Shown here in pieces: positions 33,386-44,866 of a DNA stretch of 64,000 nt. Source of the DNA: Tribonema minus (lineage: Eukaryota > Sar > Xanthophyceae > Tribonematales > Tribonemataceae). The position numbers and the translations under genes were made by a program. The DNA lies in the NCBI GenBank assembly GCA_017506865.1, contig JAFCMP010000390.1:744001-808000 (forward strand). The letters are read 5' to 3'. A model generated the notes under the pieces. The model saw only the letters and a program-made list of their open reading frames with translations, was not told the origin of the DNA and ran no database searches. The stretch's first letter is position 1; each line of letters begins with the position of its first letter.

Positions 33386-36300
33386 TCGGGGCTGCGCTAC
33401 AGCCACCTGCAGGATGCGCTACGCACAAGCTGGGGACGGCATGAGTTTGCTGCTGTCCTCACACGGTGGCTTCAGGCCGTTATGCGGGAGGCTGCGCGGC
33501 TGCCGGATGCCTTCTGGCAGTTGCATGGCGCGGGGCGCCTGACGCCACTTGCAGAACAACAGGAAGATGGTACAGCTAAGCAGCGGCCCATCGTTTGCGG
33601 CGAGGTGCTGCAGCGACTATGCACTTCGGTGTACGTGGCAGATCGCAAAGACTTCCTGGCGGAGCTCCTTGAGCCAGACGGGCAGTATGGGGTAGCCGTC
33701 TCAGCAGGAGCGGAGAAAGCGGCCATGGCCGGCAAACTCGCGTATGAGCTTGGTCACTGGCAGTTCATGCTGGACCTCAAGAATGCCTTCAACATGGTGT
33801 TCGTCCTGGCGGCAGCGGAATGGGTAGCAGCACAGCTGCCGGACTTCCTCGACTACTTCATCGGCACATACGTTCGCACTCGGCCACGCCTGCTGTTCCA
33901 GCACGTCGACGGCTCCACGCGCATCATCATGTCTCAGCGCGGGTTTAAGCAGGGGGACCCCGCGGCACCGATGCTCTTCTGCGGCGCCATTGCTCAGTGC
34001 TTGAAACGGTTCAATGAGGCGGCGGCCGCGCAGCGCGCGCGGAGGCGGATGGGCGCCTACATGGACGATGCCAACGTCCGAACAGGCGCTTGCACGCTGA
34101 CTCAGGATGACATACAGGCGGTGGCGCAGCTCAAACAACACTTTGCGGAGGTGGGGCTGGAGCTAAACCTCACCAAGTCACGCGCGCTGCCTGGCAGGGG
34201 GCATGTGGTGACAGACCACGAGCGGCAACTGCTGCAGCAGCTGGGCGTTCAGCTAGTGGGGGATACGGATGAAAATCAGAACCGCGGAGCTGTGTTGCTG
34301 GGGGTGCCGGTGGGCCACAGCAGCTTTGTGGACGCATGGCTGCGCAGGGAAGCGGGTGCAGGCGGGGCAGGGGCTCGATTCGCAGAGCGATGCGCGCGCC
34401 TGACATCTCCGAGGGCTATGTTCAGGTTACTGCGCTACTGCGTGGTGCCTCGCATGACGTACTGCCTGCGCACCATTCCCACTACGCAGACAGCGCCAGC
34501 CGCCAAGGAGTGGGATCGCGTCACGCAGTGGGTGCTTGAGCACTCAATGGGCCTGCAGCCACCAGGCCAGACCTGGCACCAGTTTGAGCAAAGTGGGGCC
34601 CACTTCCATCTGGCAGCGCACGGCCCAGCCTTACAGCAAGCGCGACTCCCAACACGGCATGGCGGCCTTGGCATTACCAGCGCCTGCGACATCGCTGATG
34701 CTGCGTATGTGGCGGGCACGTTGCAAGCGCTGCAACCAGCACTCTCTGGATGGGCGGGGGTGCTGCAGCAGGCGGCTCCTCAAGCGGCTGCAGACGACGC
34801 TGCTGAGGATGCGGCAACACAAGCGGCACCGGCAGCAGCGGCAGCAGCACCAGCACCAGCAGCATCAGCAGCGGCAACTGTTACAGCGGCAGCGGCGGTT
34901 GCCAGTGGAGGCGCGACCGCTCCGGCAGCGGCAACTGCATCAGCGGCAGGCCGCGCTTATGGTGCAGCCATTCCGGCAACACACGACGCAGCTGCCGCTG
35001 GATCAGGGGCCGCGGCGGCAGCACAGGCGGCACCAGCGGCAGCAGCAGCGGCGGCGCACGGCGCACCTACTCCGGCGGCAGCAGCGGTGGCGGCAGCAGC
35101 AGCTGCTCCAGCATCAGAAGCTGCTGCAGCAGCTGCAGCACATGTTGCACCTCAATTGGCCTCGGCGGCATCACTAACTGCAGCATCAACAGCAGCTGCT
35201 GCGGGCATAGGCAACACAGCTGCTCCAGGCCCTACTAGGGCTGCTGCAGCACCTGCAACAGGAGCAGCGTCGGCAGGCGGCGCCGCAATCATGCCGGCTG
35301 CGACAGCGGCAATGGCGGTGGCAACGGCCAATGCGGCAGGTGCTGCACCAACACCTGCGGCAGGAGCAACACCATTGGCAGCAGCAGCAACGGCAGGCGG
35401 CGCAGCTGCAGCACCAGCGCACGCACCAGCGGCAGCCGTCAATGCAGGCGCTGCGCGTTCCACACCAGCAATGCTACAAGGCGCAGCAGCAGCAGAGGTG
35501 GCGCGCCTGCCCCTCATGCGGACGATCGCCACAGCTGCCGCATCCCTACGTGCAGCAACAGGTGACAAGCTGGAACATACACTGCCACCAGCGCTAACGC
35601 CTTTGCAGCAGCAACCACCTACGCAGCAGCCGCCGCTGCGGCCGACAGCAGGTGGTGGCACTGGTGCGGAGGCTGTTTGCGTACTTGACGCCAGTGCTCT
35701 GCAGTTGCAGTGTAGCCTGAAGCGCCCCAATCAGAGTGAGCTTGCAGATGCCGTCGCAACCGAGCTTGCAGATAAGGTGGAGGCGGACCTGCAACAGCTG
35801 CCGCAGGGCACGCAACGCACGCAAGCACTTGCTCGATTCCGGTCGCAGCGCCACATGCACTCTATCGGCATGGCATTCCTCAACGAGCCCATGTACTCCA
35901 CGACGGCTTCGTTCGACGGCCTATCCTGGCAACTGGCCGTCAAACGCGCCATCGGAGTAGAGGAACAGACGACAGGCTGCAAGCTGTGCGGGAAGTCGCC
36001 GGGCGGCACCCTGCATGCACGGCTATGTCAAGCGCCACGCGTCAAGGCGCACGACACCATCGTCCATAATAGCGTCAAGAGGGCCACGCAGCGCATCCTG
36101 CGGCAATACCTCAAAACGGGACTGGTTGACGAGGACTACACGCCGTTTCTGGGGTCCGCCGGGCCGCCGGGGAGTCGCAGGATGGACATCGTGCTGCCTG
36201 CCGACGCCTTCCCGGTGACCGGCTACGACGACCCGACACGCCACCTACCGCTCATGGTGGACGTTACCTGCTTCGAGGCACAGGTGGCGTCGCGGGCGGC

Positions 36301-36684
36301 AAAGACTGCAGCAGACCCTGAGCGATGCTGCCGCGACCAGGAGGCCGCCAAGACTACCCACTATTCTGGTCATTATATCAGAATTGCTACAAACTTGCCA
36401 CTTTGGCAATAGGGTCATTTGGCAGCATCGGGGAGCAGGGGCGGAAGCTGCTGGAGGCTGTGGCGACGGAGTATGCCAGCAGGATGTCAGTGCCCGGAGG
36501 AGCGCGCCCTAAAGCTCTCAAGGGCATCGCCCTGGCGCGCTTACGCTCGGCACTGTCGGCAGCGCTCCACATGGCGTACTCTGGCCGTGTCATGACACAC
36601 ATGGCAGAATCCAGGGGGGGGGGGCACATGGAGGAGGACGTAGGGGAGGACCCCGAGATGCCATTTGGCGGCGGTGGCGTTTGA
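33386..36684 (+). pseudogene. Retrotransposon reverse transcriptase and restriction-like endonuclease, frameshifted at both ends
   Basis: The main frame (open 33390-36412) reads PSGLRYSHLQDALR, then RPIVCGEVLQRL, motif A LDLKNAFNMV, motif B SQRGFKQGDPAAPMLF and motif C AYMDDAN, giving the catalytic aspartates of a reverse transcriptase. RHGGLGITSACDIADAAYVA marks the thumb. An Ala-rich tract spans about 34780-35500. CKLCGKSPGGTLHARLC is C-x2-C-x8-H-x3-C, the knuckle that precedes the endonuclease in R2-type elements. RRMDIVLPADAF and LPLMVDVTCFEAQV supply its acidic residues. At about 36390 the sequence leaves frame; the likely C-terminus continues one frame over as KLATLAIGSFGSIGEQG to 36684. 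At 33385 the upstream frame would continue if one C were restored. Both breaks are one missing base in a short homopolymer, so decay and assembly error both fit. Confidence 0.88.
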
Positions 36685-36792
36685 GTGGTTGTCGTTGCGA
36701 CACTTTCAGACTGTCATACGACATGTAGATTCCTTACAGCTAGATGCCAATCATCTGGGCTTTTTCGCGCCCTGAGCGAGAATTAATAAAAA

Positions 36793-36803
36793 GTACACAC
36801 CGC
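36793..36803 (+). repeat. Right target-site duplication
   Basis: gtacacaccgc, identical to 31285-31295, directly after the A-rich end of the element. It is followed by two copies of a ctcaacctcaaccg-type repeat that belongs to the flank. Confidence 0.75.
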
Positions 36804-38210
36804 CTCAACCTCAACCGCCTCAACCTCAAGTACGGACGAGCTTGAGGAGGACCCAGAGGCGCACCTCCAGTCGAAAGGCACACCGTGGAGGGACTGAATC
36901 AGCGACTCTCAGAGCAGTGTCTAGATGCTGTGATCATGCTGTCTCATTGCTGCCGCCTTATTTGTAAATAGTGCATTATCCATGTCAAAGCATAGCTGGC
37001 AAGATGATGTGTTGAGATTTGTCAACATTTTGCTTGTACGGCAGAGGAAATGAGTGAACGCCCAGTTGTCATTAGATGGTGCCTGTCCAGCAGCATTGCT
37101 TTACCACCAAAGTGCTGTGTACGGCTGCAGTAGATGTCAAAGCATCCTGAATGGTGTATTTGTTTAGACTGTCTGTCAACATCGAATCTGCCTACATGTG
37201 TTGATGAGTTCATGATCATGCAATTGCAAGACACTGTTCGAGTGTGCTGTGTCCGCAAGAGACCCCTTGCAGAGCGCAATGCAATGTTGTGCGACCCTGG
37301 TCTTGGACCGCAAGCGCATTAACTACGCTGCCACCGTCTCGTCAGAGGCCACCGCGGGATCGATGTAGCATGGCTGTGCACGGTTGACGTAGCCTACAAG
37401 TCTTGGTAAAAGATTTTGAGCATGCGCGCACAGCATGTGACCACATCATCAGTGGCTGGCAAGAAGCGACGTTTGTACAGCGCAGCAGGGACCAAACATG
37501 CTTATAGGATAGCGCCACGAGTCCTACCCCTTCATTCACACAGCAGAGAGTGGGGCCAAGCATGGTGCAGGTACCAATGCAGGGCAGGGTACAGTGTACT
37601 GTTACAGTGTACCACACAATGTTAATGGTATGACCAGCACCAGCGGGTCCACTGGCCGTTCACGCACACAGAGGACCACCAGATCACACACAAACAAGAG
37701 AAGTCGCAAAACACGCACACGTCCAATCACACGCTGAAAACCATATGTGCATTTGATGTGCGACAAAAAACACACAACATACAGGTATGCGATCCCAAGC
37801 GGCCTGCGGTGCATCTGAAAACCAGACCCACGTGGCGGCGTCTACATGAAGGTATGGTGTGCTGCAGTCATTGCTGCACTAAACTCGGGGGGTGGGCCGC
37901 CTGGTGGGGTGCCTCGACAACAGACTTTGATGTTTGTGGCGCACTTGTTAGCGGCGATAAAGGCGTGCATCAAGCGGTAAGAAGAACGTCGCTCGGCGCG
38001 TCCGCCAAGTGCAGGAGCGGGAGGTGCGCGCGCGCTGGCGCGCGCATCATGCTGCTGTTTGGTGGCGGCCGAAGGAGCGGGGAACTGGTGACTGGTGAAC
38101 GCATCGACATCGTGACCACATGCGCATCGAGCATTACGCTACAGCTACATATCGCTGGCTGACATACACGTCGCTACTCACCACCGGCGTCGCGTCGCGA
38201 CTAACTAACA
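36804..38210. other. Intergenic, no gene seen
   Basis: Relatively AT-rich spacer between the retrotransposon and TCP11. Begins with a short tandem repeat of cctcaacctcaa. No frame with splice sites or family resemblance was found. Confidence 0.5.
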
Positions 38211-41200
38211 TTACCGCAGCTGCGCGACCGCCTCCGCCGTGAACACGGCGTACGCGCCGCCGTAAACGCGCACGCTGTGCCGCGCGATCGCGAGCAGTGA
38301 CGCCGCCGCGCGCTGCGACAGGAAGTCGCCGAGCCCCGGCAGGCCGCGCGCGGCGGCTGCGGCGACCGCGGCGGCGCCGCCTTTGGTGGCGCGCGCCGCC
38401 ACCATGTCGCCGACCGCCATGAGGCAGCGCCTCAGGCAGAGGTCGCGCAGCGGAGAGCGGCGCTCGCAGACAGCGCGCGCCGCGCCCTCGACCTCCGCCG
38501 CCGCCGCCGCGCGCGCGCCGCCGGGGGCGACGGCGGCGGCAGCCCAGCGCGACACCTGCGCGACGACGTGCTCCGTCGTCAGCTCCTCCGCCTCGAGCAG
38601 CGTGAGCAGCTGCGTGGTGCGCTCGGCGCCGAGGCCGCCGGGCGCGCCGCGCGCGGCAATCGCTGCCAGAGCCGCCGCCGCAGCTGCCGTCTCAACCGCC
38701 GCCGCGGACTGCTGCAGGCGCGGGCCGTCGAGGAGCAGTGTCTCGGGTGCCTCGCACAGCGGCATGTGCGCGCCGCCGCGCGCAGCCGCCGTCGCCGCGA
38801 GCGCGCCCGCCAGCACGCCGCGCACCAGCAGGTCAGCGGCGGCCTCCGGGGACGGCGGCGCCGCCGCCGCCGCGGCCGCCGCGCCGGCCTCGCGCCGCAG
38901 CGCATCGAGCAGGGCGCACGCCTGCGCGCGCGTGGCGGCGTCGTCCCACGTGCAGGCGGCGACGTCCGCGCACACGCTGCTGCAGCCGCCGCGGGACTGG
39001 TCCGCGGAGAGGCGCACGGCGCGGTGCACGAAAGCGCGCGTCGCGCGCAGGGGATCCGCGTGAGCCGCGAGGCGGCGCAGCGCGAGGCCGCGCTCGTGGC
39101 AGTGGCCGTCCGTGCGGAGGTAGGCGGTCACCGCGCGCAGCTGCTCGTTGAGGCTGTCGGTGTGCGCCTGCGGTGGGGACAGGGGCGGGGGGGAGAAGCA
39201 GGAGCCGGATGCGAGTGAGCGAGCGTACGTGGCTTTTTGACAGCAGTGGTACACGATGGCAAGCGAGACGGCATGAACGCAGTCACGCGGCGCTTGGCGC
39301 AAAGCGTGCTGGAGGACCACAGCTTGCTCTCTCGCTGAGACCTCATGCCAAGCACATCCCATGCCCGTGGCGCGCGTGGCGCAACGCAAATCTGCTTGCG
39401 GCCGCTGAGAGCGCATCGCCTCGCACCGCGTCTCCCCGCCTCACCTCCTCGATCTTGTTGAGCAGCCACTCGAGCGCCTGCCGCGCCGTCGCCAGGCGGC
39501 CTGCGTCGTCCAGCGCCACACCGCTCCGCACACCCTCGGCCTCGCGCAGCAGCGCCGCCAGCTCGGCGCGCTCGGCGCCGCGGCGGTCCTCCCGAACGTG
39601 CTCCAGCGTGCGCTCCGCGACGGCGCGGAACGCGCGGACGAAGCGCGCCACGTCGAGCGGCGCGGCGGCGGCGGGGGCCGGCGGCGCTGCTGCTGCTGCC
39701 GCGGCGGCGGCGCACGCGGCGGGCGCGCACCGCACGACCGCCGGCGGCGCGTCGCACGCGCACGTGCGCGCGAACTCGGCCAGGCGCGCCTCGGCGGCGC
39801 TGAGGATGCGCTGCAGCGGCGCCGTGTCGCCGCGGAGCGCTGCCTGCTGGACCGGCGCCCAGCGGCGGTCGCAGAGGAGCGGGCCCTGCATGCACCAAGG
39901 GGGGGGTGGCAGTGATGAGAGGGGGGTCGAGCGAGGCAGGGCGTGTGAATGGTGTTGCAACAACCAGCGACTGAAGTCAGCAGGGCGTGAGGCAGTGTTG
40001 CCTTCGTCGATGTGGCTGCAGACGTGGTAGTGTTGTGCAAATCGGTCCATGCGATGGGAAGAGGCTGAGCGTGACATTGCGTGCTAGGTGCCGACCGCTG
40101 ATGTGATGATCAACTCCACAACTGGCACCACATGCACCTCTATGTTCGACCGCAGCAGCAAGCACAGTTACGCCCAACCTGCATGCCACAGCGGTGCACA
40201 CCTCCTGGAAGCGCACACCATCGCAATACGCACCTGCACACGAGCTGATGGCACGTCGTTGTCGTCCATCTTGACCTGCAAGGTCCCCTCCGTCACGCCC
40301 ACTTCGTGGACCACCGCCTCATTTCTGAGAATGTCCAGGCTTGCTTGGCACGCGAGCGGTCGGTGGCATGACTGGCAGACCACCTGCAGAACGCTCGGCG
40401 CTGCAGCCGCCGCCGAAGCAGCAACAGCGGCGCCGGCGCGCACCCTCTTCGCACTCGGCAAACGGCTGGGTGCGCTGCCCCGTCGACATGGCGAGTTGGA
40501 CTCCAACGCCTTGTGCGGCGACAGCGGGTGCAGACGAGCACACCGCTGCTGCTGCTCGTTAGACTCGGCGTGTGCGTGACATGCGGCAGCACGCGCACGG
40601 GTGGCGTCTGTCTGGGCAGCAGCGTGTCCATTGCGAATCGCCAGCGCCGTGATGATAAATTTGATGGACAGAAGCAGGTTGGGGCGCACGTTCGCGTCAG
40701 CGTCGACGTTCTGCTCGCTGCACGAGACGCGCCGGTAAGCTTCCTCCAGGGCTGCGGAAATGGCATGGTCACCTCGTGGAGGCAGTGGTGCACTGGACAC
40801 AGCCAAGAGGCTGCCCAGACGCCTCATGAACACACCACGCGCGACAGTAAGCTGCCTTGCCACGTGAAGGCATGAGGCTTCGGTATGACAGCGATCGGGT
40901 TCGTGGCCGCCCCCGCTCACATCCCCGCCGAGCGGCTGTGATCCCAGGCGCAGAAGAAGACGCACGACAGTGGATGCCGCACGGGCGAGCGTCAGGCCAA
41001 TTGTGCAGCCGAGCATTCTGGCCGTATGCTGGTGCAGAAGCAGTGATGCCAATTGCGAGGCGTCCGCGTGTAGCTGCTTCTGGTCTGAGGCTCGTGCGCG
41101 CAGGTGCAGTGGGCCGGCGGCCTGGCCAAGCCGGGCCGTAGCAGCCAACATGGCTGCAGCTGCCGCCCGCTTCACGACGACTTCGTTGTCGCTGGGCTTA

Positions 41201-41740
41201 CGCGCTAGCGGGTGCAGTCCCGAGTCAGTCGATCTGCAATGTAGAGCAGCAAAAGGCGCGCAAGATTGATTAGCCTGCCGCCGTTGTGTGATCAAGCACA
41301 CAAACTCTTTCAGGCACGCCGTCCTGTTGTACTCACCTCTTCGCCTTACTGCGAGTGCCGGACTGCGATGTGTGGCGTGCTGGAGCTCTTGACCTTGGTG
41401 TTGCTGGCGCACCTTGACGCGACGCTGGTGCTGCTAGTGGTACGGCTACCGGCGCTGTGTGCCTTCGCAAGGAGAGTGGAGTGTCAACTGCATTGAACTC
41501 AACAGGACACAGCACGGCGGAGCCTGTGCTATGGCGCTGCAGGCACATGGCTGCGAGTGCAATAGAACCACTACGAAGGGCAGTGCTGCACCACCGCCGT
41601 GTCGCTATAGCGACACATTCAACCTTTCCGCTTTTTGCGGGGATTTGAAGGGGTTTGATGATGCATTTGAAGAGGTGCGCACCAGGCCTTTTCGTAGGCG
41701 GTGAAAAACGCCGATGCATGGAGGAATATGCCTCACTCAT
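38211..41740 (-). CDS. TCP11 (T-complex protein 11) family protein
   Basis: Four minus-strand exons: first exon ending at 41337, then 41233-40234, 39885-39445 and 39167-38211. The last three join in phase 0 and the first in phase 2, for roughly 800 residues plus the N-terminus. The identifying stretch is near the C-terminus: APETLLLDGPRLQQ corresponds to human TCP11 FPETLLMDRTRLQE, with LCLRRCLMAVGDMV and HSVRVYGGAYAVF where human has FLKCCLVLGVQ and QQVFGPYYTEI. The remainder is Ala-rich helix, longer than animal TCP11. TCP11 proteins act in sperm motility and cAMP signalling in mammals; in algae the role is not established. The start at ATG 41740 is uncertain because the first exon is Ser/Pro/Arg-rich and unconserved. 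Acceptors on this strand also carry C-rich tracts. Confidence 0.82.
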
Positions 41741-42490
41741 ACTTCATCCATCTTGATGGTCAACTGTCCTCATACTTGTGGGCTTGAACTCATTACTCAT
41801 ACTCATGGGGTGTCCGCTGATGACGCCCCAACACTCAAGCGTACACGAAGGTTCATGTCTATGAGATGGGATGTCATTGCTGACACAGCAAGGGGGTCTA
41901 GACCCCCTAGACAGCAAGGGGGTCAGCAAGGGGGTTCAGACAGCAAAGGGGGTCTAGACAGCAAGAGTCAGAGCAGCGGTGCCTCTGACTCTCGGGGTGT
42001 AGTTCGTTGAACCAGACGCGCCAAGACTCAGCAGGGCCATCGCTGGGCTGACTACACGGCCCAATGACTGGTCAGCACATGGAGGGCCAGCACAAAGCCG
42101 CACGTATGATACCATTGATATGGCATCGGCTATAGATGCATTGCGAGCATCAAGACACCTCACTTGAACCCACGTGCGTCCAGCATCACACCCACGTGCT
42201 CCAAAGCACGGCCTCACACCAGTACACACCACATCCGGGTCATGGTGTTGACACCCCGTCGCGATGTATTCTGGCTGCGCGAGAGCAACTGGGCCATCCG
42301 CCATAAGGTCTTAAGCCCATGCAACAAAGAAGACCATACCAGTGCACCATGGCATGCAGCGACAGCAACGTGAATGATCATGCGGTTGGGCATAATGTAG
42401 ACCACAAACTTGACATTGGGATTATACCGCCCTCCGCGCTGCCCCCATAGCCCCCCCCCCGCTCCTTCTGCGCATACCCAGATCCCGCCA
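41741..42490. other. Spacer between TCP11 and the signal peptidase
   Basis: No gene seen. It holds the cluster of palindromes and short repeats at 41890-41992 described separately. Confidence 0.5.
41890..41992. repeat. Palindrome and hairpin cluster
   Basis: agggggtctagaccccct at 41891-41908 is a perfect 18-bp palindrome. Four imperfect units of gacagcaaggggg follow within 60 bp. The cluster ends in a perfect 10-bp inverted repeat, agagtcagag (41964-41973) and ctctgactct (41983-41992), with a 9-base loop. There is no T run, and the position is between the 5' side of TCP11 and the 3' end of the signal peptidase gene. Confidence 0.8.
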
Positions 42491-44678
42491 TCAGCGCACC
42501 AAACCTGCGCGGTCCAAGGGAAACACGCGCAGCAGCGGCCGCCCGACGATATTCGAGTACGGCAGATCGCCCCACACGCGCGAGTCCACGGAGTGCAGCG
42601 GGTTGTCTCCCAGCACAAACGCGCTGCCGGCCGCCACCACAGGCGGCGCTGCCCCGCCGCCGCCCACCCCCTCAGCGCCCCCCTCAACCGCTGCTGCCGG
42701 CGTCGCCGCCGCCTCACGCAGCAGCAGCCGCGACCGCGCCGCCCGCGGCAGGTCGCCCGCACCGCGCACAAGCGCGCCGCGCACGCGCGTCTCGCCGTCG
42801 CGCGCGACCGCCACGTCGTCGCCTGTGAGCGCCGCCACGCGCTTCACAAAGAGGTCGCCGCCGCGCAGCGGCGCGCCGCCGGCGTCGGCGACGGCCGCGC
42901 GCAGCGCCGGCGGCGGCGCGAAGAAGACGACCTCGCCGCGCCGCAGCAGCGCTCCGCGCGAGACCTTCTCCACGAGCACGACGTCGCCCGGGCGCAGCAC
43001 CGGCTCCATGCTGCGGCTGGGGATGAAGGACAGGGTGAGCGTCGCGGCGAGGGCGGCGCCGGCGGCGGCCAGCGCGGCGCTCGCCGTGAGCGCCGCCCAC
43101 GCCGTCGCGACATTGTACGCGAACGCGGTGAGCGCGATGGGCACGTCGCGCGCAGCGACCGTCACGGGCCACGCGCGCTCGAGGCGCGGTATGAGCGGGT
43201 AGATGGGGCGCAGCTGGAGGAGGAGGTCGCCGGCCTCAAAGGCATTGGGAGGCGCGTCCGCGACACTGTCCAGCGGTGCGCCGCCGCACGTGATGCCCAG
43301 GCAGCGGTACTCGACGCCTGAGCGAGGACGGATGGGGGGGGGTTCACAGGAGCGATGGGCTGCGGAGCCATTTAGCGCATTGGCATCAGTGGCGGCGTGT
43401 AGCGCCTATGGAGTTACTGCTGAAGGCATATCGCACAGGTTAACGTCCGCTTTACAGGCGATGTTGTCTGCAGGTAGGATCGCTGCAATTGCGCTGCAGC
43501 CATCTCATTTGCCACTGATGATAAGCTAAGGCACAGGATCACAGCTGGTGACCGATGTCCAACATGGTCGACAATGGATGTGTGCTCAATGTTGAAGTAT
43601 GTGGTATGGTAAGCGGACGGCGTGTAGTGCAGCTGCGCTTGCCGCATCTGGGGCAGTAGCCCACAAAGACAAAATGAACAATCAGATGAGAAGGGCATGT
43701 GTGATGGGACTCTGTCGCGCCTGTCTCAATGATGCAGACATAGTTGTGTGTCCTTGACGCCACCAGTCTACGTTGATGCTGTGACAATCATGCAACTGTA
43801 GAACCCTGTCGCCTTGCTCTCTGGCTGCATACTTTTGTGTGTTGTCACCTTAGATCATGCACAGACAGGAGGGTACCGCAGGCACAGTGCATGCCAAGCA
43901 ATACCAAGACGGACGCAGCTAGATTTTACCTGGATATATGCCGTCGTTCACCAGGCTCTGGCGAATGCCACTCCACCCATCTCTCGCTCCTATAACTGGC
44001 ACAAACACATCGCCAACTGCAGCCAACATGCGATGATGCAAGAAAGAGGACATTGCGTCATTTGTAGGTACCCATGTGCAGACATGTACATGTTCAGTGT
44101 GCAGGCAAGCGCCTGGACAAGCTCCTGCACAGAACCATACAACAGTTGCAGCTTGAGCCTGCAGACTGCACAACAGTAAACTTTGTGTGCAGCCACAACA
44201 TGCCACTTGGTCTGTTGAGTCGCCAAGAGCGAAGAAAGAGAGGAAGGCTAGATGGTTGACACCAGGAGGTTTCCAAGAAGAAGGGGTTCTCAGGCAGTGA
44301 GGTCCAAGAGCAGATGGCTGCAGCCTACGAGCGATCTAACAGGCGTAAGTGGCTGCACTCACCGCACAGGTTTCTTCGCACGTTTCTGGGCTTGAGGGTA
44401 AGTTGTTGAAAGAAGTTCTGCGCTGTCCGATGCTTGTGTGTCCCGGCATCCTCGGGTGCCATCAGATCACCTAGCGCGACCTCTTCTGGCCGTTTTTGAA
44501 ACATCATATTGACTTGTCTACATCTGCTGCAGCTATGCTGACTGCGGGCAGCACAGAGGGTATTTCCAGGCGACCCGGATTGGCTACGTACCAATGCAGT
44601 GCTGTGCGAGAAGGCTACAGTCTGACGTGCAAGCACGGGGAGCAAAAAGGACACCAAAGCATGCTGTCTGTGCCGCAT
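42491..44678 (-). CDS. Plastid type I signal peptidase
   Basis: Membrane serine protease that removes signal or thylakoid-transfer peptides. Two minus-strand exons, 44678-44363 and 43317-42491, join in phase 1 to about 380 residues. The N-terminus is a signal peptide (VSFLLPVLARQ) ending TVAFSHST, an ASAFAP-like plastid signal. A hydrophobic segment (ATAWAALTASAALAAAGAAL, about 176-195) anchors it. The protease core shows SRSMEPVLRPGD (catalytic Ser 208), DLFVKRVAALTGD (Lys 264 of the Ser/Lys dyad) and GDNPLHSVDSRVWG, then a short C-terminus. A 60-residue Gly/Ala insertion lies between boxes D and E. The intron acceptor follows a C-rich tract on the sense strand. Thylakoid processing peptidase is the likely role; an envelope location is the alternative. 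Start codons of this gene and the APH-HAD gene are only 188 bp apart. Confidence 0.87.
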
Positions 44679-44866
44679 CTTATGCTCGTTGGCTCTGTAA
44701 TCTGCAGCACTGAAAGCCTAGCACGTGCAGCTGCTGACACACACATCTCGGGAGAGTGGCGGTGACGCGCACTTCAACTGAAAACTTGAAGAGAGAGTTT
44801 GCATTCGATTCCTTGTGTATTGTGCATCACGTTGCGTTCCACTTGCTGCGCTGCTGCCGCGGCAGG
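44679..44866. promoter_or_regulatory. Compact divergent promoter region
   Basis: 188 bp between the start codons of the plastid signal peptidase (minus) and the APH-HAD fusion (plus). Both promoters must be here. It contains acttcaactgaaaacttgaag at about 44770, an imperfect inverted repeat. No TATA box was recognised. Confidence 0.5.

Larger units (their letters stand above)
31296..36792 (+). mobile_element. Non-LTR retrotransposon with restriction-like endonuclease
   Basis: A 5.5-kb element bounded by an 11-bp direct repeat and ending in attaataaaaa, an A-rich 3' end as in target-primed LINEs. No long terminal repeats are seen. From 5' to 3' it encodes a zinc-finger region, a long Gly/Ser/Arg-rich tract, a reverse transcriptase, an Ala-rich tract, a CCHC-type knuckle and a PD-(D/E)XK-like endonuclease. 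That order, with the endonuclease behind the reverse transcriptase and no apurinic-type nuclease in front, is typical of the R2/NeSL/CRE group of LINEs rather than L1 types. The copy appears full length. Its frame is interrupted by two stops and two single-base shifts, so it is probably inactive or affected by sequence errors. Confidence 0.9.

Noticed and set aside
31296..36792. LTR retrotransposon or viral integration
   Set aside because: No terminal repeats, protease, integrase, RNase H or capsid motifs; the AFN and YMDD motifs with a C-terminal knuckle and endonuclease fit a LINE.
38383..39151. Long plus-strand open frames opposite TCP11
   Set aside because: Arg/Ala-rich mirror frames of a GC-rich coding exon; no motifs, no splice context, and the minus strand matches TCP11.
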